Source: Methylobacterium fujisawaense
GTDB lineage: Bacteria; Pseudomonadota; Alphaproteobacteria; Rhizobiales; Beijerinckiaceae
Reading direction: 5' to 3'
DNA length: 64,000 nt
Assembly (NCBI RefSeq): GCF_014138435.1
Contig: NZ_JACJIM010000005.1
Location: 124,001-188,000 of the forward strand
The translations under genes were made by a program, and so were the position numbers. Position 1 is the stretch's first letter. Each line of letters starts with the position of its first letter. Under the pieces are notes generated by a model. It was not told where the DNA came from and did not search any database. It saw only the letters and a list, made by a program, of their open reading frames with translations. Below, in pieces: positions 1 through 8,063 of the stretch.

Positions 1-150
1 GTCGTACTCGGCGTCCGAGATCTCGGGCGCGTCCTCCTGGTAGTACAGCCGGTCGGCCTCCAGGAGCGCGTCCGACAGCCGCGCGTACTCGGCGCGCGCA
101 TCCTCGGCGGTGAGGTCGAGATCGAGCGGATCGGATTTCGTAACGGCCAT
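1..150 (-). CDS. ligA: NAD-dependent DNA ligase LigA, N-terminal 50 residues (partial)
   Basis: This is the 5' end of a minus-strand gene that runs off the left edge of the window. The ATG is at 148-150. The visible residues include the helical N-terminal Ia subdomain of bacterial NAD+-dependent ligases, ending in YYQEDAPEISDAEYD, which closely matches the YY-x-DAP-x-ISDAEYD signature that binds the NMN half of NAD+. The enzyme seals nicks during replication and repair. The adenylation, OB-fold, HhH and BRCT parts lie outside the window, so only identity and start can be judged. Confidence 0.9.
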   Translation of the reverse strand, partial: MAVTKSDPLDLDLTAEDARAEYARLSDALLEADRLYYQEDAPEISDAEYD

Positions 151-214
151 GGCGGGGTTCTAACGCATCGGCGGCCGACGGGGAGTCGGCCGTGGCGCGC
201 AGTCCCCTGTTCCC

Positions 215-1507
215 TCAAGCATGGGAGTTGAGCAGGCCGCCGTCTCCCGCCATCCGGAACGCCGCCAGGAATGTTGCGGCGACGAGGACGGCGACCCCGT
301 GCAGCGGCAGCATCGGCGCCAGCCAGCCCGCGACGGCGGTGCCGGCGACCGAGCCCAGATTCATGGCGGCCATGTAGACTTCGAACTGCGTGGCAGCGCC
401 CGGTCGGCCCCGGCTCGACTCGAGCAGGGCCGGCATCAGGGCGACGATCAGCAGGCCGGGCAGCACGCTGGTGAGCGCCAGGATCACCGGTCCCGCCGCC
501 CCGATGAGGCCGGCGCCGATCAAGCTGCCGGCGAGCGCGAAGGTGACGGCGCTTCCCAGGAGCAGCACGCGCAAGGGCGCTGCTGCCCCCGCCCGATCCG
601 ACCAGAGACCCACCGCGACGGCGCCGGCCGTGCCGCTCGCCAGGGTCAGGATCGCCTGAAGGCGCGACAGGCCGGCGGCATCCCAGCCCTGACGCTGGAG
701 CAGATCGATCGAGAAGGGCAGCTCGAACAGTCCCAGGGCGGCGTCCAGGCCGAAGCACAAGGCGAGCAGACGCAGGGCACGCGGCCGCTGGAGCGCGACG
801 ACGGTCCGGCGCAGGAAGCGCCGGATCGGGACGCGGCGCGGTGCCGCTCCGCGGCGCTCGCAGGACAGGAACGCGTCAGTCGGCGCCTCGCGGATCAGCA
901 GCATCGGCAGGCTCGCGAGGATCGCGGCGACGAGCAGCCAGCGGCTGCTCGCGGCGAATCCCCAGGTCGCCAGCATCCAGCCGAAGAGCCCGGCGCTGAG
1001 GCTGGTTCCCGCCACGAAGCCCGCGCGCGTGCAGGCGCTGACCCGGCCGAGCTCGTGCGCCGGGACATGGTCCATGATCATCCGGTCGCAGGCGGTGTCG
1101 AGCAGCGACGCGAACACGCTGTGAACGAGGAAGACCAGTCCCAAGGCACCGATGGCGTTGCGTTCGACGACGAGGAGGAGCGCGAGACTCGCGAGGCATC
1201 CGACGAGCGCTGCGACCGCGAAGGGCCGACGCCGGCCCATCCGCGTGTCGCCGGCCCGGTCCACCCAGGGTCCCCAGAGCAGGGGCTGCAACGTCCAGGG
1301 CAGTCCCGCCAGGGCGAAGTGAACGCCGATCTCGGCCGACGAAACGCCCTGCGCTGCCAGATGGTTGGCGAGGGCGGTGAGCGAGAAGCCCGCGATGAGT
1401 CCCTGGTAGAGATAAGTGGCGAAGAACACCCCGTAGCGGACCCTTCGCCGGTGCAGGCTCGGCTTGTCCGAGGGGGCGCTGCCGAAACCCGCGGCAATCG
1501 GGGTCAT
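215..1507 (-). CDS. MFS transporter, 12-TM permease
   Basis: A 430-residue polytopic inner-membrane protein of the major facilitator superfamily. The first segment (about residues 24-50, GVFFATYLYQGLIAGFSLTA) and the following loop WGPWVDRAGDTRMGRRRPF at about 80-98 match the N-terminal half of MFS permeases, with the D-x-x-G-x-x-x-GRRRP loop between TM2 and TM3. The layout resembles the AmpG/RhtX type of transporter. The substrate cannot be read from sequence. It is divergently arranged (130 bp) from an Sfp-type phosphopantetheinyl transferase, so a role in moving a siderophore or similar product is possible, but no biosynthetic gene is present nearby. Confidence 0.8.
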   Translation of the reverse strand: MTPIAAGFGSAPSDKPSLHRRRVRYGVFFATYLYQGLIAGFSLTALANHLAAQGVSSAEIGVHFALAGLPWTLQPLLWGPWVDRAGDTRMGRRRPFAVAALVGCLASLALLLVVERNAIGALGLVFLVHSVFASLLDTACDRMIMDHVPAHELGRVSACTRAGFVAGTSLSAGLFGWMLATWGFAASSRWLLVAAILASLPMLLIREAPTDAFLSCERRGAAPRRVPIRRFLRRTVVALQRPRALRLLALCFGLDAALGLFELPFSIDLLQRQGWDAAGLSRLQAILTLASGTAGAVAVGLWSDRAGAAAPLRVLLLGSAVTFALAGSLIGAGLIGAAGPVILALTSVLPGLLIVALMPALLESSRGRPGAATQFEVYMAAMNLGSVAGTAVAGWLAPMLPLHGVAVLVAATFLAAFRMAGDGGLLNSHA

Positions 1508-1637
1508 CGCGCACGCCGCTCCTTGCGGGAGGCGGGCTTGTTTCCGATGCTGCTCATACCGCCCTCACCGGATCCCCGCCCGTGCCGTTTCGCCCTGCCG
1601 ACGCTAGCGCCAGCTCTCCGCCCCCGCGAGGCGTCGC

Positions 1638-2354
1638 GTGAGCGCGGCTCGGGTCTGGATCGTCGATCTCGGGCTTTCTCCGGACCGGCTCCATCGCTGC
1701 GACGCCGTACTCGACGGCGCGGAGCGCCTGCGCGCGGACCGGTTCCTGCGGCCGGCGGATCGGGCGCGCTTCGTCGCCAGCCACGCGGCGCTCCGAACGG
1801 TGCTCGCCGACGTGCTCGGTCTCGCGCCGGCCGAAGTGGAGATCACGGCCGGTCCCGGCGGCAAGCCGGAGCTCGCGGGTGCGGCGCGGGGCGCCTGGCA
1901 GTTCAACCTGTCGCATTCCGGAGCGCGGGCGGTGATCGGCATCGCGCGCGACATGCCCATCGGTGTCGATGTCGAGGCCGTCCGGCCGATCGTGGACGCG
2001 CTGCGGATCGCGCGGGCGCATTTCGCCGCCGACGAGGTGTCAGCCCTGTCCCGAGCATCCCGGAGCACGGTCGAGCGTGCCTTCTTCGGTCTGTGGACCC
2101 GCAAGGAAGCCGTGGTGAAGGCGCTCGGCAGCGGCCTGTCGCTGCCCCTCGACCGGTTCAGCGTCACCGTTCCGCCTGAAGCCCCGCGTCTCCTCCGGGC
2201 GGTCGGCGACGGATCCTGGACACTGGACGGCCCGTGGAGTCTCGCGGATCTCGATTGCGGCGCGGACCATCTCGCCACGGTTGCGGTGCGCTCGGCCGCG
2301 GTGGCGATCACGAGCCACCGGCTCTCCGACGATTGGCCCGAACATCTCGGCTGA
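1638..2354 (+). CDS. 4'-phosphopantetheinyl transferase, Sfp type
   Basis: Transfers the 4'-phosphopantetheine arm from CoA to a serine of carrier-protein domains (NRPS, PKS or related enzymes). The 238-residue length fits the two-lobed Sfp/Gsp class and not the short AcpS class. Magnesium-binding residues are visible in IGVDVE (D111, E113), and the second conserved block is WTRKEAVVKA (153-162, with K156, E157 and K161). FNLSHS at 89-94 is the conserved block before the metal site. No carrier-protein substrate is encoded in the window. The ATG at 1638 is the first start that keeps the N-terminal lobe. It is divergent from the MFS gene at 215-1507. Confidence 0.88.
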   Translation: MSAARVWIVDLGLSPDRLHRCDAVLDGAERLRADRFLRPADRARFVASHAALRTVLADVLGLAPAEVEITAGPGGKPELAGAARGAWQFNLSHSGARAVIGIARDMPIGVDVEAVRPIVDALRIARAHFAADEVSALSRASRSTVERAFFGLWTRKEAVVKALGSGLSLPLDRFSVTVPPEAPRLLRAVGDGSWTLDGPWSLADLDCGADHLATVAVRSAAVAITSHRLSDDWPEHLG

Positions 2355-2438
2355 AAAGGCGCAACACCGCGCTTGCGGTGGGGGAAAGGCGCGGCTATAC
2401 ACCCGCTCGCTGGCCCAGCGGAGACGCGGGACGGCCTT

Positions 2439-2515
2439 CGGAGTGTAGCGCAGTCTGGTAGCGCACCACGTTCGGGACGTGGGGGTCGCAGGTTCAAATC
2501 CTGCCACTCCGACCA
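2439..2515 (+). tRNA. tRNA-Pro (anticodon CGG)
   Basis: A 77-nt cloverleaf. The acceptor arm CGGAGTG (2439-2445) pairs with CACTCCG (2505-2511), and a genomically encoded ACCA follows. The anticodon stem CCACG/CGTGG encloses the loop TTCGGGA, whose centre is CGG, which reads CCG proline codons. The T arm contains the standard GGTTCAAATC. No integrase or att duplication is seen beside it. Confidence 0.97.
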
Positions 2516-2556
2516 AGATTTCCCGAGACTTTCCAATCCCCAAGTGCCTCCACACC

Positions 2557-2582
2557 GAGGGCGGTCTGAAATAAGCCGCCTC
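2557..2582 (+). terminator. Hairpin downstream of tRNA-Pro
   Basis: GAGGGCGG (2557-2564) can pair with CCGCCTC (2576-2582) with one bulged G and an 11-nt loop. It begins 41 bases after the tRNA CCA end. It is not followed by a T-run, so termination is only a guess. Confidence 0.3.
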
Positions 2583-2746
2583 TGTCGAGCGTGCCGTCGG
2601 AACGGGACCGTCGATCCCTGTCTCACCGCCTCACGTCAGCGTAACCACGATCGAACCGGCCGCGCCGACGAACTCCGGCATTCCGCGCCGGCGCGGGATT
2701 CATGCGCGGCGCCGCCGCTGCCGAACCTGATCCGGAGCCGTCATCG

Positions 2747-3004
2747 TCATGGCTCGTTTCGATCTCGGCCCGCACCGGGGTCGAGACCCGCCTCGTCGGG
2801 CTCAGGCCCGTGACGTGGAAACGGCGCCATGGGCACGCTCGCCACCAAGAGCGCGATCATCTCGGAATACGAGCTCAAGAGAATCGCGGGCGGCTCACCC
2901 GTGATTTGCTGCCACCGCGTAACGAAGACATTCGTCGGAAGATCGGCGACCGCTTCCGCCGCCGTCGCGAGGGGGTCTTTCTCAGGCGGCGCGGAGGAGA
3001 CCAT
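2747..3004 (-). CDS. Small hypothetical protein (85 aa)
   Basis: Start ATG at 3002-3004 with TTGGAGG just upstream (3-nt spacing, tighter than usual). The protein is soluble and mildly acidic. A central segment, about residues 31-55, reads RWQQITGEPPAILLSSYSEMI. From memory this R-W-x-x-I-x-GEPPA-x-L pattern recurs in short uncharacterised proteins of Methylobacterium and relatives, but I could not check. About three quarters of codons end in G or C, and more in the first 60 codons, which supports coding in this strand over the competing plus-strand frame at 2829-3059. Function unknown. Confidence 0.5.
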   Translation of the reverse strand: MVSSAPPEKDPLATAAEAVADLPTNVFVTRWQQITGEPPAILLSSYSEMIALLVASVPMAPFPRHGPEPDEAGLDPGAGRDRNEP

Positions 3005-3241
3005 GCGCCTCCAACGGCCTCGATCAGGATTTGGCCTTCGCCTCCGTCCAGGATGGTGAATCGAAGGTTTTTCGATCTGAGACGGGTCTGGGTGCCGCGA
3101 CGAAGCGGTCAGTCGCGGTGGAGGCGGCGTGATGGCTCCGCGCATGCCCGTGTCCCTGGTCGAGCAAACCCACGGGGATGCGCCGTCGCCCGGTGTCGCC
3201 GGCTGCGACGCGGGCGGCGGAATGGCGTATGGAGCCCGCCG

Positions 3242-4282
3242 ATGGACGCGCCGTCTCACCGCCCGATCGACCACCCTTCAGTATGGAGCGGCTTCGCCCG
3301 CACCTTCGTCGTGGCCGCCGCAATCATGGGCCTGGCGGCGATCGGCCTCGTGGCCGCAATCGACCCTTACGGATTGCGGGCCGCGCCCGGTCGTCCGCCG
3401 GGACCGATCATGGACACCAATCAGCGGCTCTCCTACCCGCAGATCGCCCGCGGCGGTCCGTTCGACGCGGCGGTCTTCGGGACCTCGACCGCACGTCTGC
3501 TCGACCCGGTCGCGCTGGACGCGGCCTTCGGCGTGCGGTTCGCCAATCTGGCTATGAATGCCGCCACGCCCGATGAGCAGACCCGCCTCGCCGGATTGTT
3601 CCTGGCACGCAGGCCGATCCGCGCGGTCCTGTTCGGCCTCGACGCCACGTGGTGCGCCGCCGATCCGCCGGCCCGAACCGCGAACGCCTTTCCGGACTGG
3701 CTCTACGCGGACGGAGCGCCGGGGGACGTGTTGCGGCAGATGAGCTTGCGCTCGGTCACGACGGCCGTCGGAGCCGGGTTCGCAGATCTCGGGCTGGCAC
3801 GGGCGAGGATCCGCGGCGACGGCTATGCGGTGTTCACGCCATCGGAGGCGCGCTACGATCTCGACCGCGCGCGGGCGCATATCCGAGCGGGGGCCGTCGA
3901 GTCATCCGCCGCGGACGCACCGGGCGCCCCGATGCCGGCCCTCGCCCATCTCGACGATCTGCTCGGCCGCGTGCCGGGGGAGGCGCTGAAGATCGTGGCG
4001 TTCATGCCGGTCCATGCGGCGGCGCAGGGAGCGCCGGACTCGGCAGCGGGCCGGCGCGAGGCGGCTTGCAAGGCGCGCACCGCGATGATCGGGAAACGCC
4101 GCGGCGCCGTCGTGGTGGATTTCCGCCGGATCTCGCCGCTCACGACCGAGGATGCGAATTACTGGGACGCGCTCCATTACCGTTTGCCCGTGGCGGCGCG
4201 GCTCGTCTCGGATCTGAAGGCCGCCGTCGCGACGGGCCATGACGATCCGGACGGAGTCTACCGCGTGCTGGCACATCCCTGA
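3242..4282 (+). CDS. Membrane-anchored SGNH-hydrolase-like protein (346 aa), function unknown
   Basis: One N-terminal transmembrane segment (about residues 18-40) is followed by a periplasmic domain. The first block after the anchor has FGTSTARLL (about 79-87), placed like the nucleophile block of SGNH/GDSL enzymes, and the C-terminal part has YWDALHYR, a D-x-x-H arrangement typical of the catalytic Asp-His of that fold. DxxH-bearing relatives often act on O-acetyl groups of polysaccharides. The substrate is not identifiable. The ATG at 3242 is preceded by GGAG with 7-nt spacing. It converges on tgt with a 9-bp gap. Confidence 0.7.
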   Translation: MDAPSHRPIDHPSVWSGFARTFVVAAAIMGLAAIGLVAAIDPYGLRAAPGRPPGPIMDTNQRLSYPQIARGGPFDAAVFGTSTARLLDPVALDAAFGVRFANLAMNAATPDEQTRLAGLFLARRPIRAVLFGLDATWCAADPPARTANAFPDWLYADGAPGDVLRQMSLRSVTTAVGAGFADLGLARARIRGDGYAVFTPSEARYDLDRARAHIRAGAVESSAADAPGAPMPALAHLDDLLGRVPGEALKIVAFMPVHAAAQGAPDSAAGRREAACKARTAMIGKRRGAVVVDFRRISPLTTEDANYWDALHYRLPVAARLVSDLKAAVATGHDDPDGVYRVLAHP

Positions 4283-4291
4283 ATTGGGCGG

Positions 4292-5428
4292 TCAGGCGGC
4301 GGCGCGCTCGGACCGGGCCCAACCCGCGCGGGTGCTGGTGCAGTAATCCGCGTAGCGGCCGTCCCGGATCGCCGCGCGGGCGCCGGCCATCAGGTCCTGA
4401 TAATAGGCGAGGTTGTTCCAGGTCAGGAGCATCATCCCGAGGATCTCGTTCGAGCGAACGAGGTGGTGCAGATAGGCGCGGGAGTAATCCCGGGCCGCCG
4501 GACAGGTCGAGGCCTCGTCGAGCGGCGCGGTGTCCTCGGCGTGGCGGGCATTGCGCAGGTTGACCCGTCCGTGGCGCGTATAGGCGAGGCCGTGCCGGCC
4601 GGCGCGAGTCGGCATCACGCAGTCGAACATGTCGATGCCGCGGGCGACCGCGCCGAGGATGTCGTCCGGCGTACCGACGCCCATCAGGTACCGGGGCTTC
4701 GCCGCCGGCAGATGCGGCTCCACCGTCTCGATCATGGCGAACATGACCTCCTGGGGCTCGCCCACGGCGAGGCCGCCCACCGCGTAGCCCTTGAGATCGA
4801 GATCCGTCAGCGCGCGCGCGCTCTCGACGCGCAGGGCCGGCACGTCGCCGCCCTGGACGATGCCGAACAGGGCCCGCCCGGGCTGCTCGCCGAACGCGAC
4901 GCGGCAGCGCTCGGCCCAGCGCAGGGACAGATGCATGGCCTTCTCGATGGCCGCATGGTCGGCCGGCAGGCGCACGCATTCGTCGAGCTGCATCTGGATG
5001 TCCGAGCCGAGCAGACCCTGGATCTCGATGGAGCGCTCCGGGCTCATGTGGTGGGCGGTGCCGTCGATATGCGAGCGGAAGGTCACGCCCTGCTCGTCGA
5101 TCTTCCGCAGGGCGGAGAGGGACATCACCTGGAAGCCGCCGGAATCCGTCAGGATCGGCCGATCCCAGTTCATGAAGCGGTGCAGGCCGCCGAGCCGGGC
5201 CATCCGCTCCGGGCCGGGCCGCAGCATCAGGTGATAGGTGTTGCCCAGCACCACGTCGGCGCCGAGGTCGCGGACCTGATCGGGATACATCGCCTTGACG
5301 GTCGCGGCGGTGCCCACCGGCATGAAGGCCGGTGTGCGGATCGTGCCGCGCGGCGTCGTGATGACGCCGGTTCGGGCGGTGTCGTCCTGCGCCAGCAGGT
5401 TGAATCCGAAGGGAACGCTGTCGGTCAT
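4292..5428 (-). CDS. tgt: Queuine/preQ1 tRNA-ribosyltransferase Tgt
   Basis: Exchanges guanine-34 in GUN-anticodon tRNAs for preQ1 on the way to queuosine. The 378-residue length is typical. TDSGGFQ (94-100) contains the first active-site Asp, GIVQGG forms the base-binding loop, and [13 protein letters not shown] carries the nucleophilic Asp. The C-terminal zinc block is altered: the family pattern CxCxxC before Y-S-R-A-Y-L-H-H-L reads S-T-C-P-A-A here, so one of the three cysteines remains, while the His region is kept. The start ATG (5426-5428) overlaps the queA stop by 4 bp, so the two are translationally coupled. Confidence 0.95.
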   Translation of the reverse strand: MTDSVPFGFNLLAQDDTARTGVITTPRGTIRTPAFMPVGTAATVKAMYPDQVRDLGADVVLGNTYHLMLRPGPERMARLGGLHRFMNWDRPILTDSGGFQVMSLSALRKIDEQGVTFRSHIDGTAHHMSPERSIEIQGLLGSDIQMQLDECVRLPADHAAIEKAMHLSLRWAERCRVAFGEQPGRALFGIVQGGDVPALRVESARALTDLDLKGYAVGGLAVGEPQEVMFAMIETVEPHLPAAKPRYLMGVGTPDDILGAVARGIDMFDCVMPTRAGRHGLAYTRHGRVNLRNARHAEDTAPLDEASTCPAARDYSRAYLHHLVRSNEILGMMLLTWNNLAYYQDLMAGARAAIRDGRYADYCTSTRAGWARSERAAA

Positions 5429-6489
5429 GGGATGTCCGCGCGCGGGCCCGGGAAGAGCAGGCTGGCGTCGCCGTAGGAGTAGAACCGGTATCCCGCCTCG
5501 ATCGCGTGCGCGTAGGCCGCGCGCATCGTCTCCAGTCCGGAGAAGGCCGAGACCAGCATGAACAGCGTCGAGCGCGGCAAGTGGAAGTTGGTCACGAGCG
5601 CGTCGACCGCGCGGAACCGATAGCCCGGCGTGATGAAGATCTCGGTCGGCCCCGAGAAGGGCGCGAGCGTCCCGTCCGGGCCGGCGGCGCTCTCCAGAAG
5701 GCGCAGCGCCGTGGTGCCCACCGCGACGATCCGACCCCCCGCGGCCCGCGCCGCGTTCAGGGCGTCGGCCGTGGCTGCGTCGAGGATGCCGATCTCCGCA
5801 TGCATGCGGTGTGCGTCGGTATCCTCGGCCTTGACCGGCAGGAAGGTCCCTGCGCCGACATGCAGCGTGACGTGGTGGCGCCGCAGACCCGCGGCATCGA
5901 GATCGGACAGCAGCGCCTCGGAGAAGTGCAGGCCTGCCGTCGGCGCCGCGACCGCTCCCGGATGCCGGGCGTAGACCGTCTGGTAGTCGGTGGTGTCCCG
6001 GGTATCCGTGGCGCGCTTGCCCGCGATGTAGGGCGGCAGCGGCAGGGCGCCCTCGGCGGCGATGGCGGCGTCGAGCTCGGGCCCGGACCGGTCGAAGGCC
6101 AGGACGATCTCGCCGGCCTCGGCCTTCTCGATGACGGTGGCGCCCAGTGCGCCGAAGCGCAGTGCATCGCCCGGAGCGAGTCGTTTCGCCGGCCGGGCGA
6201 AGGCGCGCCAGCGATCCGGGGCTTCGCGCAGGTGAAGCAACACCTCCGTGCGCTGGCCCGGGGCGCCGGGACGCGTGCGGACACCGTTCAGCCGCGCGGG
6301 GATCACCTTCGTGTCGTTGAAGACCAGGGCATCGCCCGCCCTGAGGGCGCCGGGAAGGTCGCGCACGGTCTGGTCGGCCGGCGGCAGGCCGGGTTGCACC
6401 ACGAGCAGCCGCCCGGCATCGCGCGGCTCGGCCGGGCGCAGGGCGATGCTGGTTTCCGGCAGGTCGAAATCGAAGAGGTCCACGCGCAT
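5425..6489 (-). CDS. queA: S-adenosylmethionine:tRNA ribosyltransferase-isomerase QueA
   Basis: Adds the cyclopentenyl moiety from SAM to preQ1-34 in tRNA, giving epoxyqueuosine; acts directly after Tgt. The 354-residue protein begins [19 protein letters not shown], the standard QueA N terminus, and contains [20 protein letters not shown] and the [11 protein letters not shown] block of the family. The ATG at 6487-6489 was chosen because upstream in-frame sequence is unrelated to the family. It is the first gene of a two-gene unit with tgt and divergent from a small hypothetical gene at 6587. Confidence 0.96.
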   Translation of the reverse strand: MRVDLFDFDLPETSIALRPAEPRDAGRLLVVQPGLPPADQTVRDLPGALRAGDALVFNDTKVIPARLNGVRTRPGAPGQRTEVLLHLREAPDRWRAFARPAKRLAPGDALRFGALGATVIEKAEAGEIVLAFDRSGPELDAAIAAEGALPLPPYIAGKRATDTRDTTDYQTVYARHPGAVAAPTAGLHFSEALLSDLDAAGLRRHHVTLHVGAGTFLPVKAEDTDAHRMHAEIGILDAATADALNAARAAGGRIVAVGTTALRLLESAAGPDGTLAPFSGPTEIFITPGYRFRAVDALVTNFHLPRSTLFMLVSAFSGLETMRAAYAHAIEAGYRFYSYGDASLLFPGPRADIP

Positions 6490-6586
6490 CGCCGGCTGCC
6501 TGCACCGAACGGCACGCGGTTTCAACCGCGGAACCGCCGGGGAGTGCGCCCGTTTCCGCGTCACCGAGACGCGAGGTCTTCGATCC

Positions 6587-6844
6587 ATGCCCTGGTACGC
6601 CGTTCGCCCCCGTGATGACGCCGACCCCCGCTGGCCGCTGCCCGGCACAGCCGAGATCGTGCTGAAGGCCGAGGATCCCGAAGCCGCCCGCGCGAAGTTC
6701 GAATCGGCCTATCCGAGCCAGCCCTTCGGCAGCCCCGGCGTCCCCGTTCCGGATACCGGTGCCGGCAGCTTCCGCGGTGATCCGGACGCGCTGGTCGTCG
6801 CCGAGACGGGCGAGCCGCCGGCGTCGCGGGATCGCCCCGCGTGA
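6587..6844 (+). CDS. Hypothetical protein (85 aa)
   Basis: A small soluble protein beginning [16 protein letters not shown]. The first 50 residues could form a compact alpha/beta unit ([21 protein letters not shown]), and the remainder is proline/glycine rich. No family is recognised. The stop overlaps the GTG start of the next gene (GTGA at 6841-6844), which suggests both are read from one mRNA. Promoter elements would have to lie in the 97-bp gap shared with queA. Confidence 0.6.
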   Translation: MPWYAVRPRDDADPRWPLPGTAEIVLKAEDPEAARAKFESAYPSQPFGSPGVPVPDTGAGSFRGDPDALVVAETGEPPASRDRPA

Positions 6845-7071
6845 CGACCCGCGTGCCCCCCCGCGCGCCACGCCGGTCCATCACCCTGGACGGCCAGCTC
6901 CTCGGTTATTGGGAGCGTGAGGCCGCTCGGTTGGAGACCCTGGCCGCCGCGACGCGCTTCGCCTGGCAGCGTCGGCGCTATCTCCGCAAGGCCGAGGTCG
7001 CCCACGCCAAGGCGGAGCTGAGCCGACGGCGCGAGGTTGCCCGGGGCCGCGAGACCCCGTCGGAGACATAG
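6841..7071 (+). CDS. Hypothetical basic protein (76 aa)
   Basis: Starts at GTG overlapping the previous stop by 4 bp. The sequence is strongly helical and basic: [20 protein letters not shown] is followed by an Arg/Lys-rich stretch and [19 protein letters not shown]. This looks like a single amphipathic or coiled-coil helix. No signal peptide, membrane segment or known domain is seen. Function unknown. The translational coupling to the upstream gene is the main support for it being real. Confidence 0.5.
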   Translation: MTTRVPPRAPRRSITLDGQLLGYWEREAARLETLAAATRFAWQRRRYLRKAEVAHAKAELSRRREVARGRETPSET

Positions 7072-7168
7072 CCGCGGCTAACACGTTTTCGACGGTCTCG
7101 AACCTTTGCCGTGGCCTTGGCCGCGGCGGGTGCCGTATGGGCGCGGCGTCACCCCAACGGCGCAATCC

Positions 7169-8056
7169 ATGGACCGCACCCAGAAAGCCGCCCTCTTCAG
7201 CGCGGGCATCGGCCTCGCCGTCACGGCGCTGAAATTCTACGCCGCGTGGCTCACGGGCAGCCTCGCCCTGTACTCCGACGCTCTGGAGAGCATCATCAAC
7301 GTGGTCGCGGCCGTGGGCGCCTTCGTGGCCCTGCGGGTCGCCGCGCGTCCGGCCGACGAGGACCATCCCTACGGACATCACAAGGCCGAGTTCTTTTCCG
7401 CGGTGATCGAGGGCGCGCTGATCGTGGTGGCTGCGCTGCTGATCCTGCGCGAATCCTATTCCGGGCTGCTCGCTCCGGAGCCCCTCGACGCGCCCCTGAT
7501 CGGCCTCGCGATCAACTTCGGGGCCGGAATCATCAACGCCGCCTGGGCGGTGGCACTCATGCGGTGGGGCAAGCGCTGGCGTTCGCCGGCTCTGATCGCC
7601 GATGCGCGTCACGTCTTCGCCGACGTTGTCACGTCCTGCGGCGTCCTTGCCGGCGTCGGCGCCGTCATCCTGACCGGATACCCGGTCCTCGACCCCGTCG
7701 TGGCCGGGCTGGTGGCGCTCAACATCCTCTGGTCGGGCTTCCGCATGGTCCGGGAATCGGTGGACGGCCTGATGGATCGGGCCGCCCCGGCCGAGATGGT
7801 GAGCCAGATCCGGTCGCTCATCTCGCAGCACGGTGAGGGCGCGCTGGAGGCGCACGACGTGCGCACCCGCTCCGCCGGTCAGGCCACCTTCATCGATTTC
7901 CACCTCGTCGTCCCCGGGGCCATGACCGTCGAGGATTCCCACGCGATCTGCGACCGGCTGGAGACCGCCTTGGAGACGACGATCCCCGGCGCCGTGGTGA
8001 CCATCCATGTCGAGCCCGGCGAGGAGGCGAAGGCCCGGGGATTGCCCGTGCTGTAG
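7169..8056 (+). CDS. Cation diffusion facilitator family metal exporter
   Basis: Six-TM inner-membrane cation/proton antiporter of the CDF family (295 aa), expected to move Zn, Fe, Mn or similar ions out of the cytoplasm. TM2 carries SDALESIINV, the following loop HPYGHHKAEFFS is diagnostic, and TM5 carries ARHVFADVVTS with the H-x-x-x-D half of the transport site. The cytoplasmic C-terminal domain (about 205-285) has the HLVVPGAMTVEDSHAI block. In TM2 the usual D-x-x-x-D appears as D-A-L-E-S, so the second Asp is replaced. ATG at 7169 is chosen; in-frame sequence upstream is not family-like. It converges on the sfnB-like gene. Confidence 0.9.
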   Translation: MDRTQKAALFSAGIGLAVTALKFYAAWLTGSLALYSDALESIINVVAAVGAFVALRVAARPADEDHPYGHHKAEFFSAVIEGALIVVAALLILRESYSGLLAPEPLDAPLIGLAINFGAGIINAAWAVALMRWGKRWRSPALIADARHVFADVVTSCGVLAGVGAVILTGYPVLDPVVAGLVALNILWSGFRMVRESVDGLMDRAAPAEMVSQIRSLISQHGEGALEAHDVRTRSAGQATFIDFHLVVPGAMTVEDSHAICDRLETALETTIPGAVVTIHVEPGEEAKARGLPVL

Positions 8057-8063
8057 GGCCCGG

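Noticed and set aside
1604..2626. Long minus-strand frames across tRNA-Pro encoding WQDLNLRPP and GFEPATPTSRTWCATRLRYTP peptides
   Set aside because: These are the well-known spurious proteins produced by reading tRNA-Pro antisense; the tRNA and the PPTase gene explain the sequence.
2829..3059. Plus-strand 76-codon frame beginning MGTLATKSAIISEYELKRIAGG
   Set aside because: Overlaps the minus-strand small gene at 2747-3004, has no clear ribosome site, and ends in an Arg/Gly-rich stretch typical of a shadow frame.
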